Assembly (NCBI GenBank): GCA_013146195.2
Contig: CM028379.1
Coordinates: forward strand, 62,689,631 to 62,753,630
Source of the DNA: Codonopsis lanceolata
Taxonomy: Eukaryota; Streptophyta; Magnoliopsida; Asterales; Campanulaceae
Direction of reading: 5' to 3'
Length of the DNA stretch: 64,000 bases
A program made the position numbers and the translations under genes. Below the pieces are notes generated by a model, which was not told where the DNA came from, searched no databases, and was given only the letters and a program-made list of their open reading frames with translations. Below are positions 24,231 through 36,248 of this stretch, piece after piece (positions within the stretch are counted from its first letter, which is position 1; every line of letters begins with the position of its first letter).

Positions 24231-25717
24231 GATGTTCAGGTAAGGGGAGGAAAAGGCTATCTAGCTCAATTGAGTCTTCAACCATCCTTGCTAGAGAGGA
24301 TCAAAACTGCCTAGAAAGTTGACCCGAAATTAGTATAAATTTGTGAAGGGGGTAGAAATTGGAGCTCAGGTTGACTTTCGGCTTGGAGGGGATGGTATTT
24401 TATGCTTTGGAAAAAGGGTCTACGTTCCATTTGATCCAGAGATAAAGAGGGAAATGTTAGAAGAAGCTCACAAATCAAGATTTGCGATACATCCTAAGAG
24501 CACAAAGATGTATCAAGATATGCGGGACACTTTCTGGTGGAGTAATATGAAGCGAGAAATTGTAGAGTTTGTGTCTAAATGTCTCGTGTGTCAACAAGTG
24601 AAGTGTGAACATCAGAGGCCGGGAGGATTGTTGCAGTCAATGCCCATACCCGAGTGGAAATGGGAACATGTAACTATGGACTTCGTTGTGGGGTTGCCGA
24701 AAACATTAAAAGGAAAGAACTCCATTTGGGTTATTGTGGATCGTTTGACGAAGTCAGCAAACTTTTTAGCCTTCAGGATAAATGACCCGTTGGAAAAGTT
24801 GGCCAAGATGTACGTAGATAAGATTATCAGGTTACACGGAATACCAATCTCGATTGTGCCTGATCGCGACACTAGGTTTACCTCGAAGTTTTGGGGTAAT
24901 TTGCAGAAGGCCTTGGGCACCACTTTGAGTGTGAGTATGACCTTCCATCCACAGACAGACGACCAATCTGAGCGGACCATCCAAAATTTGGAAGATATGC
25001 TTCATTCTTTTGCTTTAGACTTTTCGGGTAGTTGGGATGATCATTTACCCCTAGTAGAGTTCACCTACAACAATAGTTATCATGCAAGGCATTAATATGG
25101 CACCGTATGAGGCGTTGTATGGAAGAAGGTGTCGTACACCTATATGTTGGGATGAAGTAGGAGAACGAAATTTGTTGGGACCAGAATTGGTATAGATTAC
25201 CTCGGAGAAAGTACAACAGATTAAGAAGAAAATGTTAACGACTTAGAGTACACAGAAGTCCTACACCGATAAATGCCGACGTGAACTCGAATTCAAAGTA
25301 GGGGATCATGTGTTCCTCAAGGTTTCCCATACGCGTGGAGTTATGAGATTTTTTATTAAAGGTAAGCTTAGCCCGAGATTTGTGGGAGCGTTTGAAGTGC
25401 TCGAACAAGTCAGAGAAGTTGCATACCGACTAGCCTTGCCACCCGTACTTTCACGGGTGCACAACGTTTTCCATGTTTCAATGTCGAGGAAGTATGCCCC
25501 AGATCCGAGTTATGTGATCGAGTATAAGCAGCTTCGTTTAAGAGAGGATCTTAGTTACGCTTAGCAGCCTATTAAAATTGTAGATCGAAAGGATCAAGTT
25601 CTTCAGAAGCGAATCATTCCCTATGTCAAGGTTCAATAGAGCAATAACACCGAGAGGGAAGCTACTTGGGAACTTGAGGAGGAAATGAAGGAGAAGCACC
25701 CCGAACTCTTCGCTTGA
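24231..25717 (+). pseudogene. pol: G1 integrase
   Basis: HHCC zinc domain (AHKSRFAIHP ... CLVCQQVK, about 24470-24600), catalytic core D-D-E with MDFVVGLP, VPDRDTRF and DQSERTIQ (about 24675-24985), and C-terminal GKLSPRFVGAFEVLEQV and LPPVLSRVHNVFHVSM. Ends with EATWELEEEMKEKHPELF, a degenerate chromodomain-like tail, then TGA 25715-25717. Frameshifts near 24230 and 25095 and several stops (for example TAG near 25562). Confidence 0.88.
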
Positions 25718-25749
25718 CCTGGTACGTAAGTTTAGGGACTAAACTTCTT

Positions 25750-25764
25750 TTAAGGGGGTAAAAG
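25750..25764 (+). other. G1 polypurine tract
   Basis: TTAAGGGGGTAAAAG directly before the 3' LTR TGTAATACCCC. It is the plus-strand primer site. Confidence 0.85.
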
Positions 25765-26142
25765 TGTAATACCCCGTTTATTTTAATTAAAAATATTAAT
25801 TTGTATTGATTAAAAATTAAAATTTTGTTTTGGGCCTATGTAGTAATTAGTTTAATTGGGTCGGGCTAGGCCCACTTTTGACTAAAATTTTAATAATAAT
25901 TCTCCATTAAGGTAACTTAATTAATTCCAGTTAAATTATGTTAGGATTTGGTTAGGGTTAAAAACCTAGTTGGGTTTTACTTATATAAATAGTGTTAAGG
26001 AGGGAGAAAACCCTTACCTAATAATAACTATCTAGAGGCAGAGAAAGAAGGAGAAGAAAGAAAACGGTAGGCGAAACAGAGAAGCAAGAGAACAACGACA
26101 ATTTGAGGTAAGAAACATATTTCTCTTGATTAGTGGTTGTAT

Positions 26143-26176
<34 letters not shown>

Positions 26177-27908
26177 TGTTGTATATGTAATTGTTAGAAC
26201 ACATAATTGGTTATATTGTAATGGAGGGGGTATGATTCTGATTGATTAATGGAGGACAATAAAAAAAGGGATTGATGTGAAATAGTAGATGAAAAGTATA
26301 GGTATTTAATTGTTTAACTGTTAGGTTATAAATTGTGTGTGCATGGAACAGTGTGTTCTGTGTTGTGTTTGCGTGTGTGTGGGTTTTGGAAACAGTAAAA
26401 AAAATGTGTGTGCGTGTAGAGAGAGTAGATGTTTACCTATTACAGAGAGAGTAGATGTCTAGGTTTGTATGTGTGTGTGCTAGTGATTAAAAAATAAATA
26501 AAAAAAGTCCAAATCAGTGGACTAAACAATAGGAAGATATGATATTAGTGCATGTGACATGTAAAAAAAATGGGTATTGAACAGTATCATGTGGGTATAT
26601 ATTTTATAAGCAAAGGTAAATTAATCTGATTACATGTTTGTTAGGGTACTTGTCAAGAAAATAATTATGATTTAGTATTAAATTAATTATTAGATTTAAT
26701 ATTAGCTAGTAACTTGTGTTACGTTGAAATTTTAGATTCTGGCAATCGAGCTTAGTACGTGTTGGGGTTTATCGTTGCTAAGCATATCAAGGTAAGGGAT
26801 TACGTTTCTTTTAAGTTCTTCACAAAAATATAAAAATACTTTTAATGTTAAGCTTCCGCTATTCTTGAATAATTCGTTATTTCTTTTGTCATGCCCGACC
26901 TCGTGTTAGTAGTTGTTTTGATTCCGTTGTTAGCCTTTGTTGAATACCTTCGTTATGATTTTGTTATCGCAATTTTTGTGCTTAAACTTGTCCACATGAA
27001 ATACTTTTTATTCTCGAAAAATCTATTTCATATTTATCAACTTATTGACATACTCCTTTGTATTGAAAATAATGATTTGCAATACAAGTATTGTTTTGAT
27101 AGTGGTACATTTATAGTACCATCTAAGTTTTAAAAATAATTATGATCACTAAGCATGAACAACCCGTCACGTGGATTACGTGATAAACAATGAAATCAAT
27201 TAAATTGCACCACTTGGCCCGTGAGTGCGGTAATCCGGATATACCTAAATATTGTACCCTTCGGGGGATTTGTGTACCCTACGTTGGATTTGCGTACCCT
27301 TCGGGGGATTTGATTCTTGGTCAATTGACCCTTACGTGATCTTAATAAAAAAAAATTTGATCTTCGGTTTTTACTAGCTGGTATGGGACAATCAATAATG
27401 ACAAACTTATTTGATTCATATTTTGTTTTGTTTGAACTCTCCATTTAAAAAGAATTTATTATTATTTTTTTGTCATTTGATACCTATCTTTTGATTTTGG
27501 CAAGCTATCAAATATCTAAACTCTGTTTTACATACGACACGATTATTCTTTGAGTCACCCCTCCTTAGAAACCGGAGGGGCGACATATGATCTTACTGAG
27601 CTTTGTTCGCTCACCCTTCACATCACACTTTTTCCAGGTCGAAATTAAAGATTAAACTTGAGCTAAAGGATACCAACGAAGGAATCAAGATTTTTAGGGC
27701 GTATTTATATGTTTTGGAATTTAATAGAGACATAGCTAATTTAGTTGACTTTTGTTTTATAATTTATTTTGGATGACTGTATTTTAAATTAGAGACTTTT
27801 GTAATTCTAGTTGGATGACGTTTGGTTTAGTTTTTATTTAAGTTTGAATTTGTAGTGACGTGGTCAAATGTGGGTCCAAAAGGTCAGACCTGAGTTTGGG
27901 GCGTTACA
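25765..27908 (+). repeat. G1 3' LTR
   Basis: 2144 bp, TGTAATACCCC...GGGGCGTTACA, followed by TSD GAAAG. Good TATA box TATATAAATA at 25982-25991. Contains a (CA)n(TA)n microsatellite (26141-26176), the GGGGGATTT 20-bp repeats (27260-27314) and about 165 bp (27534-27696) absent from the 5' LTR. Confidence 0.92.
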
Positions 27909-28841
27909 GAAAGATGTTGGTTTTTAAAGTCTTTATATAGAAAACTTCTACCATTATTACCAATAGAAGATGTATATCTTATATTGGTTAGAAAATGATG
28001 TTGATTTTAATTTTAAATAAAAGACTTTTACTATTATCATGAATAGAAAAAAATATATCTCCCATTTGTTAGAAATAGATGTTGGTTTTAAAATATTATT
28101 ATTACCAATAAAATATATATATATTCTATATTGATTAAAAAATGATGTTTGTTTTAAAAGTATTTACATAAAAGACTGCTACTTTTATCATTAGTAGAAG
28201 AGAAGAGATGTATCACACATTATTTAGAAATAAATGTTGGTTTAAATTTTTTTAAGAGAAAAGACGTTTACTATTATTATCAAATAAGAAGATGTATCTT
28301 ACATTGGTTAGAGAGTGATGCTGATTTTAAGAGTTTACCATTATTACCAATAGAAGAGAAGTATTTCACATTGATTATAAAATGATATTGGTTTAAAAAG
28401 TTTTCAGATAATGCATCTCACATTTGTTACAAATAGATATATCTCACATTGTTTAGAAATATGTATTTGTTATAAAAGTTATTAAATAAAGGAATTTTTA
28501 TATTATTACTAATAGAAAATATGTTTTCCACATTGTTTAGAAAGCAATGCTGGTTTAATTTTTTTTAGATAAAAAATACTATTTTTACTGATAGAAGAGA
28601 GTATCACAAATTTGTTAGAAATTTGTGTTGATTTTAAAAATAACATTGTTACCAATAGAAGACTTAAACTTTCATTACCAATAGAAATAGAAAACAAGTA
28701 TCCCACATTGTTTAAAAATGAATAATGAATAATGATTTTAAAATATTTTACAAAAAGAATTGTACTATTATTATCAAGTTAAATGTTTGTTTTAAAATCT
28801 TTAGATAAATGATTTTTACTATTATTACTAATAGATAATAT
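27909..28841. repeat. AT-rich minisatellite, right part
   Basis: About ten further degenerate units of the array seen at 1-199. Recurring phrases: ATTACCAATAGAAGA, CACATTGKTTAGAAAT and GATGTTGGTTTTAAA. It ends at GATAATAT (28834-28841), the 8-bp target duplication of the next element. No coding capacity. Confidence 0.8.
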
Positions 28842-29410
28842 CAAGGTTCGAAAAAATCGTTAGGCGGCCTATAGGCAGCACACTAGTGCCTAAGGGAATA
28901 GTCGGGGCGTAATCAGGGCCTAGAATTAAAGCATAATTACAATTTTTTTTGATAATTTACATCAAAGATCAAACACATTGACTATAATTTTTTTTTTATG
29001 TTTGTCATTTTATCAAACATTAATCTGTATTTGTAAAATGAACAAAAATATACAAACCTACTACTAATCCAAATTTCCAGCAAATCCAAAGTAAAAAACT
29101 AGCCAAGTTTAGAACTAAAAATTAAAAAAAAGATATTATTCCACCTATCTACTGACCCTACAACCCACAGCCTAACCTATCCTCCCAGTCTCTCCTTATT
29201 CTAAATTTTGAGTCCCGAGACAACACCCTTCTTCATCTTTTTTTTTTCTTCTTTCTTCTCTCTATCTGGCAAATTGACAACTCCTTTTTCTTCCTTTCTT
29301 TTTTCTTTTCTCTCTCTCTCTCCGGCAGATCGTCTCTCCTCATTTTTTCATCCTCCAATCTCTTTTCTCGTAGATCTAACCCTTTAATCTATCCCCTTTC
29401 CCAGCCCACC
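28842..29410 (+). mobile_element. hAT-like non-autonomous element, left half
   Basis: Starts CAAGGTTCGAAAA after GATAATAT. The partner end, CAGTGTTCTAAAA at 56656, is preceded by ATATTATC, the reverse complement of the same 8-mer. Eight-bp duplications and CA-GTTC-AAAA terminal repeats fit the hAT superfamily (inference). The inside has a GC-rich GGCGGCC stretch, AT-rich filler and a CT-rich tract. No transposase ORF. Interrupted by G2 at CCACC (29406-29410). Confidence 0.65.
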
Positions 29411-32252
29411 TGTAACGCCCCGTATTCTTGCATGTGCATTGTATGCTTGTCTTCTTACTTTCTGGTTGATTGTGAGCATGTTTACTTGGTATATAAATGT
29501 TTTAGAATCATTTATAAGTCATTCATGAAGTCCTTAACATGTTTAGAATCATATAAACTTGCTTGTTGAATCGCCGGTTTGATCGCTTTGATTTTGGCCT
29601 TAGCGATTCCCCTCGTTGCTCGTATTTGCTTCTTTTTCGTCGTACGAAGTGTTCGTTGAGTTCTTGGCCTTATATTGAGGTCTTAACCATGTTGAAACAA
29701 GTTTCTTTCATGTCCAAGATATTCTAGTTTGATTGGTGTTTGATTGTAGTTTGATTCGTTGATCATTCGTCGCGTGATTCGGGCCTTGTTCTATCTTGTT
29801 CCGGGGGTTGTTCGGGTGCGTTTCCGACTCGTTTTGAGTAGGGTTAGACCTTAGAATGGTTGCCCATAAGTTTGGGACCATTTAGATCAAGTTTTAATCA
29901 AGTTTTGGAGGTTCAGTGCCCGAGGCGCCCGCCTGGCACCTTGTGAGGCACCCGCCTCAGATGCTGGGAGCAATTACAAAGTGGTCTGAACTTGGAATCA
30001 GCCTCAGTACATGAGGCGCCCGCCTGGGCATGCTTGAGGCGCCCGCCTCAACATGCTGGTGTGCTACGGGAAATTTTCTCCTGTTCTGGAATTGGACGAC
30101 TTGTACTCCTTAAACCCCTATCTAAACCTATCCTAAACCTCCCTAACCCTTCCCACTTAAGTCCTAACCTCCCTAACTAATTTTAATGATGGATTAAGAG
30201 TTCATTAGTGGGTCTTTAAGCCACAAAATCAGCTTAGAAAAGGGACCACAAGTTGTTGACACTTGTCCCACTCAAATTTTAGACTAATATAAGCCACATT
30301 TCAGATTTTTGACTCTCATTTCTCACCCTCACTCTCCAAAAACGAGATTTCATCTTCTCCAAGACTCTTCCATGGTTTCTTGAGGTTCTCATCTCCATCT
30401 TCCCTCATCCATTCCTCATTTGCCCAAGCTACTTTCATTAAAGTTGTAGAGCTCAAAGAGTAGAGCATTTCCATCCGATTGGTTTCTTTCATTGCTTTCT
30501 TTGGTGTAGTATAACAAGTAAGTTACCTTCTTCTTCTTCTTCTTTTAGTTCTCATTGATCCTAAGGAAACAAAGCCTATGGTGATTGAGGTCAATGAGGA
30601 CACTTTTATGCTTCCTATGCTATCTTCTTGTATGTTGAAAGTGTGAGCTTGCTAGGAGCATGATTAGGATGATTTCTTACCTATGAATGTTTATAATACT
30701 CTTCCATCTTGTCTATTTAAGGTTTTGAACATGTTAAAGCCATGTATTATATTTGTGATGGAAGTATTGATATGTGTGAATGCCCTAGTTTATGCCTTCT
30801 TGAAATGTTGTTAAAGTGTTATGTGTTAGATCCTCAATTTTGGACTCTATGATGAACATGGATCACATTATGATGCCTTGGTGAATTTACAACCTTGTTG
30901 AACCTAGAAATGACCTAGGTTGGGTTATGAAGCACATAGCTTCAATATCTCCAAAATTGGGAATTTAGAGAAGAGACTCAACGGAGTCGACTCTAGGGAA
31001 TATTTGAACACGTTGAACTCTAGTTTCAATCCTACGAAGTTTGGACACCGTTCGATTTGGTTTACTCAAGTATGAGCTTGGTTTGATTGTGTATAACAAG
31101 TTGTTATGAAAGGTTGGTTTTGTGCAATTTATTTGCCTTGATATGATTTTATGGTAGAGATTAATACCCTACTTGGTTGGTCGAGTCGCTCTTGTCGAAT
31201 TCGGTCCTTAATTGGTTTAGTCAAGTAAATATCTACTTGTGCATCACATTGAGTCCAGTGGCATTATTTGGTTTGTTTATTAAGTCGGTGGGACGATGCA
31301 CGCCTTCACGAATTATGGGATTCGTGCTCGCTATGGATCGCCGCACTGGACCTCACACACACCTCCATTGTTGGCCGCAATGGGGAAGTAGCCCCCCTTG
31401 CCGTATCAATAAGTGCCGCATTGGCTTGCTATCTAGATCGAGTGGTACTTGATGAAAGTCGATGCATTCACAGAGCATCGATGTTGCACGATAAAGTATA
31501 ATACAGTTTATTGCAGGAGCTACGAAGCGCCGCCGTGACTATATCATATCCTACTTGTATGATTTACTTTCCCGCACTTATGTGGTTATTGTGTTAAGTG
31601 CTATATGATGATCATGTTCCATAATTGAGATAAATGTCATGCTATAACATGAACATGCATTGTAGTAACTTACTAAGTCTTTCGACTTACCCTATTTGTT
31701 TGTTTTGTTTCCTTAGATCCGAGCCGAGGAGACGGTCCTGATAGACTCGCTTTATTCTTGTTTGGTTGTTTGTAACTTCAAGGTTGATCTTTTGGACTTT
31801 GTCGATTAGCCTTTTATTTTGGAAAGGACGTTGGGAAGCAAGTCATGTAGACTTGGCTTGGGGTTTTGATGTTGTTGTAACTTAACTATTTGACACTTGT
31901 AATCTTTTGGTATGCCGACTTATATGTCGAGCCTGCTTATATGTGTTTGGTTCAAGCTTTTCTTCCGCTAAAGCTCGCTTAATTATTATTGTTGTTATTG
32001 TCTCCTGCATGTTGTGGCCGCTGAGGTTATTATAAGCATGTGTTAATATTGTAGGAGTAGTTGTTGGGTTCCTACGTAACGCCGAAGACTTGTTTATTTT
32101 AGTTGCTTTTCCGCCAAGTGTAGCCGAGTTGTTGTTCAGTATGCGATGATGCGCCACGTGAATTTTACAAATCCTACCTATGCATGCTTGTGTTATTGAT
32201 TATTTGACGGCACGACTCGGGATCTCGCATTGGGTCCGGTCGGGTCGTCACG
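29411..32252 (+). repeat. G2 5' LTR
   Basis: About 2.84 kb, TGTAACGCCCCG to GGGTCGTCAC; it matches 56900-59746 on the minus strand. TATAAG at 30288-30293. Contains four GAGGCGCCCGCCT-type repeats (29921-30050) and a CTT run near 30530. The last part (from about 31180) shows losses at CAG/CTG sites. The terminal CACA is damaged. Confidence 0.88.
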
Positions 32253-32254
32253 CT

Positions 32255-32265
32255 TGGTATCGAGC
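32255..32265 (+). other. G2 primer binding site (altered)
   Basis: TGGTATCGAGC: initiator-Met type with the A of CAG missing, exactly as in S1. Confidence 0.75.
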
Positions 32266-32358
32266 TAGGGTTAGGTCGGCCAGATAGGTTCCATGGCCTA
32301 GTTGGGTTGGTTAATTGTGTGTTGATTCTAACGTCGAATGAATTCTTGTAGGAGTCCG

Positions 32359-33440
32359 ATGGTTAATCCCTGAGAGGTAGACCCAGGAGAGGTCCTGGCT
32401 TGAACCCGAGGCAGGTACCACCGCTGAGAGATCCTGAGTTCCTGATATGGCTGAATTACATCGCATTATTAGCTTTTCTGGCCGGGAAGCAGCAAGGAGA
32501 TCAGCAGAGGAGCAAGCATTCACCACCACCTCCACCACCGAGACCAAGGACCGACACTACTCTCTTAGAGATTTCTTAAGTTAAATCCTAGTTCGCTTTC
32601 GGAGAACCGAAACCGAGAGAAGCCGAAGTTATGGATGGAGGAAATGATCAAAGTATTGTCCATCTTGGGTGTACCGACGAAGAAAGAGTGATGCTAGCAA
32701 CCTTTAAGTTTAAGGAGCCGAACATCATTGGTGGACCGTGTTGAAAGAAAGTTGGGAGATGCAACAAGTTCCCATTACTTGGGCTAATTTCCAAAGAGAA
32801 TTTAAGAATGAATATGTGCCTGATGTATGCTAACAAGCAACCAAAGTGAGAAGGAGTTCTATGATCTTGAGCAAGGTAGCATGACAAGAGTTTTAGAGCG
32901 AGTATTCCGCGAAGTTCACGCACTGAGCCGATATTGTACGTGATCCGATTCCTACGTGAGGCACTGAGAACACACAAGTTTGTAAAGGGGTTAAGAACCG
33001 AAGTTTAGAAAGCGTATTCTAGCTTAAGCTCACCGATTATCATCGCTTGATCGAGCGATGAGGTAGCAAGACATCGAGAACACCGGTCAAGAATAATGCT
33101 AGTAGGCACCTACGCATCATCCTCGTACCAATAATCGTGAAGTAATTCGGTAATGTAAGGGGTTATCGGAAACGTGATAAGAGAAGTGGAGGCCAAGGTA
33201 GCCACAGCCCGGGGAAACAAGGTAACAATACTTCTTCTCGGCGGCAAGGGTCGCGAGTGAAGCTATGATTTGTTCGTTCGCCAGAGGTCCGCACACAAAT
33301 GATAGGTGCCGGGGAAAATGGGAAGTGTTTTTATTATGAGATGGAACTCACATGAAGAAGGACTGTCCCGGAAGTTTAAGGCTAGTCGGGTAGCGGCCAA
33401 CAACTGGGGCTAAGAGAGATGGGGACGGTAAACCAAAAGT
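32359..33440 (+). pseudogene. gag: G2 gag (heavily frameshifted)
   Basis: Starts at ATG 32359 after a TTGTAG acceptor-like site. No frame stays open for long. Recognisable pieces: a stretch around 32640-32880 equivalent to the gag domain (TWANFQREF-like) and a damaged zinc knuckle near 33325 (KCFYYEMELT, then a stop where GH would be expected). Frame breaks concentrate at CAG/CTG positions when compared with the minus-strand copy, so the true gene may be less broken than this sequence. Confidence 0.6.
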
Positions 33441-35990
33441 TCAAGGTCAGGTTTGCGCTTGATCGCGAGGTTCGTGGGGCTCACGCGTGATAGGAGGTAC
33501 TCTTTCTATATTCGATCATAAGGCTCAAGTTCTCATAGATCCGTGGTCTTCGCATTCTTATGTTGCTTCTCGCACTTTGTTGAGAATCTGCGTATTGCCT
33601 CAATCTTCGCCATATTTGCTTGAAGTGTCTACCCCGCCGGGGAATATATGCTCGGCCTAAAGTGTTTAAATCTTGTGATGTTTTGGTGGTGACCACACTT
33701 TGCATGCGGACTTGGTAGTTCTACCATACGTGATTTTGATGTGATTCTTGGCATGGACAAGGTTATGTGCTTATCATGCTATGTTGATCGCCATAAGAAG
33801 CTGGTTACTTTTTATATGCCGGGTGTGCCTGAAGCTTATTTTTGTGGGTGATCATGCATCGAGTGACTTGCATTTTATTTCTAAAGCTAAGGGCTAGAAA
33901 ATTACCTGCCTCAAGGGTGTGGTTATCTTATGCGTAGTTGATAAGAGAGGAAGTCTTCGCCGAACTTAGAAGAGGTTCCTAGAGTATGTGAATTTCCCGA
34001 CGTGTTTTCTACCGACCATGCTATGCCACCCGATGAGAACTAGAATTCTAGATCGAGCTTATTCCTGGACTTCACCCATTTCTAAAGCACCGTATAGATG
34101 GCACCCGCGAGCTTGTGGGAGTTGAAAACTCGCTTGCAAGAACTCCTAGAGATTGGTTTTAAACCAGTGTGTCGCCTGGGCGCACCTGGCCTTATTTTTG
34201 TTCCAGAGGAAGAAAGATGGGAGTTTGCGGTTATGCATAGACTACCGAGAATTGAATAAGGTGACCATTAAGAATAAGTATCCTCTACCCCACATTGATG
34301 ATCTCTTTGACCAATTGCAAGGGTCTATTGTTTATTCTAAGCTTGATTTGAGACGGGTTACTACCAATTGAAGGTTAGAGAGGAAGACATCCCGAAGACG
34401 GCTTTTCGCACTAGGTATGGGCATTTTGAATTTGTAGTGATGCCGCTTGGTTCGACGTAAATCGCACCACGGTGTTCATGGACTTGATGAACCGTGTCTT
34501 TCACGCCTATCTTGATTGCTTTGTTGTAGTCTTTATTGATGACATCTAGTGTATTCGAAATCTCTGAGGAGCATGAGAAACATTTGAGGATCTGTCTTGT
34601 CTATTCTTCGAGAGAAACAATTTTACGCCAAGTTTAGCAAATGTGCCTTTTGGCTCGAGGAGGTATCTTTTGGGGCATATAGTTTCTACACGGGATAGCC
34701 GTTGATCCTTCTAAGGTTGAGCGGTGATGAATTGGAAGAGGCCTAGTTGATTCTAGAGGTTCGAGTTTCTTGGGTTTAGCGGGTTATTACCGGAGGTTTA
34801 TTGGGGGTTTCTCGGTTGTGACTCCTATGGCGAGATTGGCCAAAAGAATGTGCCATTTGTTTGGAGGCGAAATGTGAGTCTAGTTTCCAAGAGCTTAAGC
34901 GGTTGGCAGCGGCACCTATTTTGGCTTTGCCTAGTGGGGGAGATAATTTTGTGATCTATAGCGATGCTTCCAAGGGAAGGTTTGGGTTGTGTTTTGATGC
35001 AAATGGAAGGGTGATCGCCTATGCATCGAGAAGTTATCTATTCACGGCGAATTACCCGACACACGATATGGAGTTAGGCTGCGATTATTTTCGCGTTGCA
35101 TAAATGGAAACACTTACTTGTATGGGGCTAAGTTTGAGATTTTCACCGATCATAAAGTTTGAAGTATTTATTTTTTCTCAAAAGAGTTAAACATGAGGCA
35201 AAGAAAGAGGATGGAGAAACTAAAGGACCACGATTGTACTATCTTATCATCGGGAAGGCAAATGTAGTAGCGGATGCCTTGAGTAGGAAGGTTCATATGG
35301 GTGTATGATGGTTAAGGAATGGAAGATGTTGGAGGATTTGCGAGATTGGGGTCTAGTGTTTTTGATAGAGGAGTGATTTTATGGCGTTAGGTGCTACGCC
35401 AATTTTATTTGGGAAAATTAGAGAAGCGCAAGGGAATGATCCGGAATTGAAGAAAATTATTGATGGGATGGTAGAATGTATCGCTGATTTCGTGATTAAT
35501 AGTTGAGGGTACTTTGACATTTCGAGGTAGGATTTGTGTTCCTTGTAATACTGAATTGAAGAGGTTGGTTCTTGATGAGGCTCATAAAAGCAGAAGTATA
35601 CCATTCACCGGGGAGCACGAAGATGTACTTAGACTTGAAAAGACAATTTTGGTGGAAAGGCGTAGAAGAGAGAAATGCAGGAGTATGTGTCAAAGTGTTT
35701 GACTTGTCGGCGGGTTAAAATTTTGAGCATCGAGGGCTGCGGGATTTCTCTGACCAGAGATTCTGAATGGAGGTGGGAGTTCATTACTATGGATTTTGTG
35801 ACGGGGGTTACTGCGCGGAGAGGTTTTAATGCGGTGTGGGTTATAGTCGACCATTGACTAAGTGCACACTTTATTCAATGGCGATCACTTATTCGTTGAC
35901 TCGGTTGGCGACTTTGTATATTGAGGAGATCGTGAGACTTCATGGCGTACTGTGAGTATTGTATCCGATAGAGAATCGAGGTTTACATCT
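33441..35990 (+). pseudogene. pol: G2 pol: protease, RT, RNase H, integrase (truncated by gap)
   Basis: Protease region VLIDPWSSHSYVASR near 33515. [21 protein letters not shown] and [16 protein letters not shown] (34205-34330), VVFIDD (34530). RNase [10 protein letters not shown] (34945), [13 protein letters not shown]. Integrase: the zinc region CLTCRRVK near 35695 and the core TMDFVTG (35790), then IVSDRESRFTS up to the gap. Many frameshifts, mostly near CAG/CTG or homopolymers. Typical Ty3 order. Confidence 0.85.
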
Positions 35991-36090
35991 NNNNNNNNNN
36001 NNNNNNNNNNNNNNNNNNNNNNNNNNNNNNNNNNNNNNNNNNNNNNNNNNNNNNNNNNNNNNNNNNNNNNNNNNNNNNNNNNNNNNNNNN
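35991..36090. other. Assembly gap (100 N)
   Basis: Exactly 100 N, the usual placeholder for a gap of unknown size. Left side is G2 integrase; right side is the last 91 bp of an S2 LTR. Neither neighbour is explained by the other. Confidence 0.99.
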
Positions 36091-36181
36091 TATCTTCAAA
36101 GTATTTACCAAAAAGTTTTAAGTGTTTAATAAGCTATTCAACCCCCTTCTAGCTTATTATTGTGCTCATTGGGACCCCACA
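36091..36181 (+). repeat. S2 5' LTR, last 91 bp
   Basis: Matches the end of the S1 LTR (TTCTAGCTTATTATTGTG, GGGACCCCACA). The rest is lost to the gap. PBS TGGTATAGAGCC follows at 36184-36195. Confidence 0.88.
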
Positions 36182-36248
36182 ATTGGTATAGAGCCTTACT
36201 CTTTGAAAACAAGTTTTTCCAAGATTAAAGCTTGAGAGATACGATATA

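Larger units (their letters stand above)
200..27908 (+). mobile_element. G1: Ty3/gypsy LTR retrotransposon (outer element)
   Basis: The element is bounded by LTRs of the form TGTAATACCCC...GGGGCGTTACA and by a perfect 5-bp target duplication GAAAG (195-199 and 27909-27913). Order: LTR, PBS, small pre-gag ORF, gag, protease, RT, RNase H, integrase, PPT, LTR. Integrase after RNase H makes it Ty3/gypsy. The integrase C-terminus ends in a WELEEEMKEKHPELF-like block, which suggests a Tekay/Del-like chromovirus (inference). About 17.7 kb of it is the nested S1 insertion at 2834-20540; without S1 it would be about 10 kb. Its coding part carries in-frame stops and a few frameshifts, so it is dead. 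Confidence 0.93.
29411..35990 (+). mobile_element. G2 (left copy): Ty3/gypsy element, 5' LTR to integrase, cut by gap
   Basis: 5' LTR, PBS, gag, protease, RT, RNase H and integrase up to the second catalytic Asp region, then 100 N. A reverse-complement partner covering gag to 3' LTR lies at 56900-64000. Positions 32615-35990 correspond to 60627-64000 with nearly equal length (about 3.37 kb). The 5-bp flank CCACC before this LTR equals the flank after the partner's 3' LTR, so both halves probably belong to one insertion. Confidence 0.85.

Noticed and set aside
29992..30180. 62-residue ORF in the G2 LTR (and minus-strand ORFs in 56775-58039)
   Set aside because: They lie within LTR sequence over GC-rich repeats and are not kept between the two LTR copies.
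35952..36152. 66-residue ORF across the N run
   Set aside because: It exists only because N codons do not terminate; the two sides are unrelated elements.
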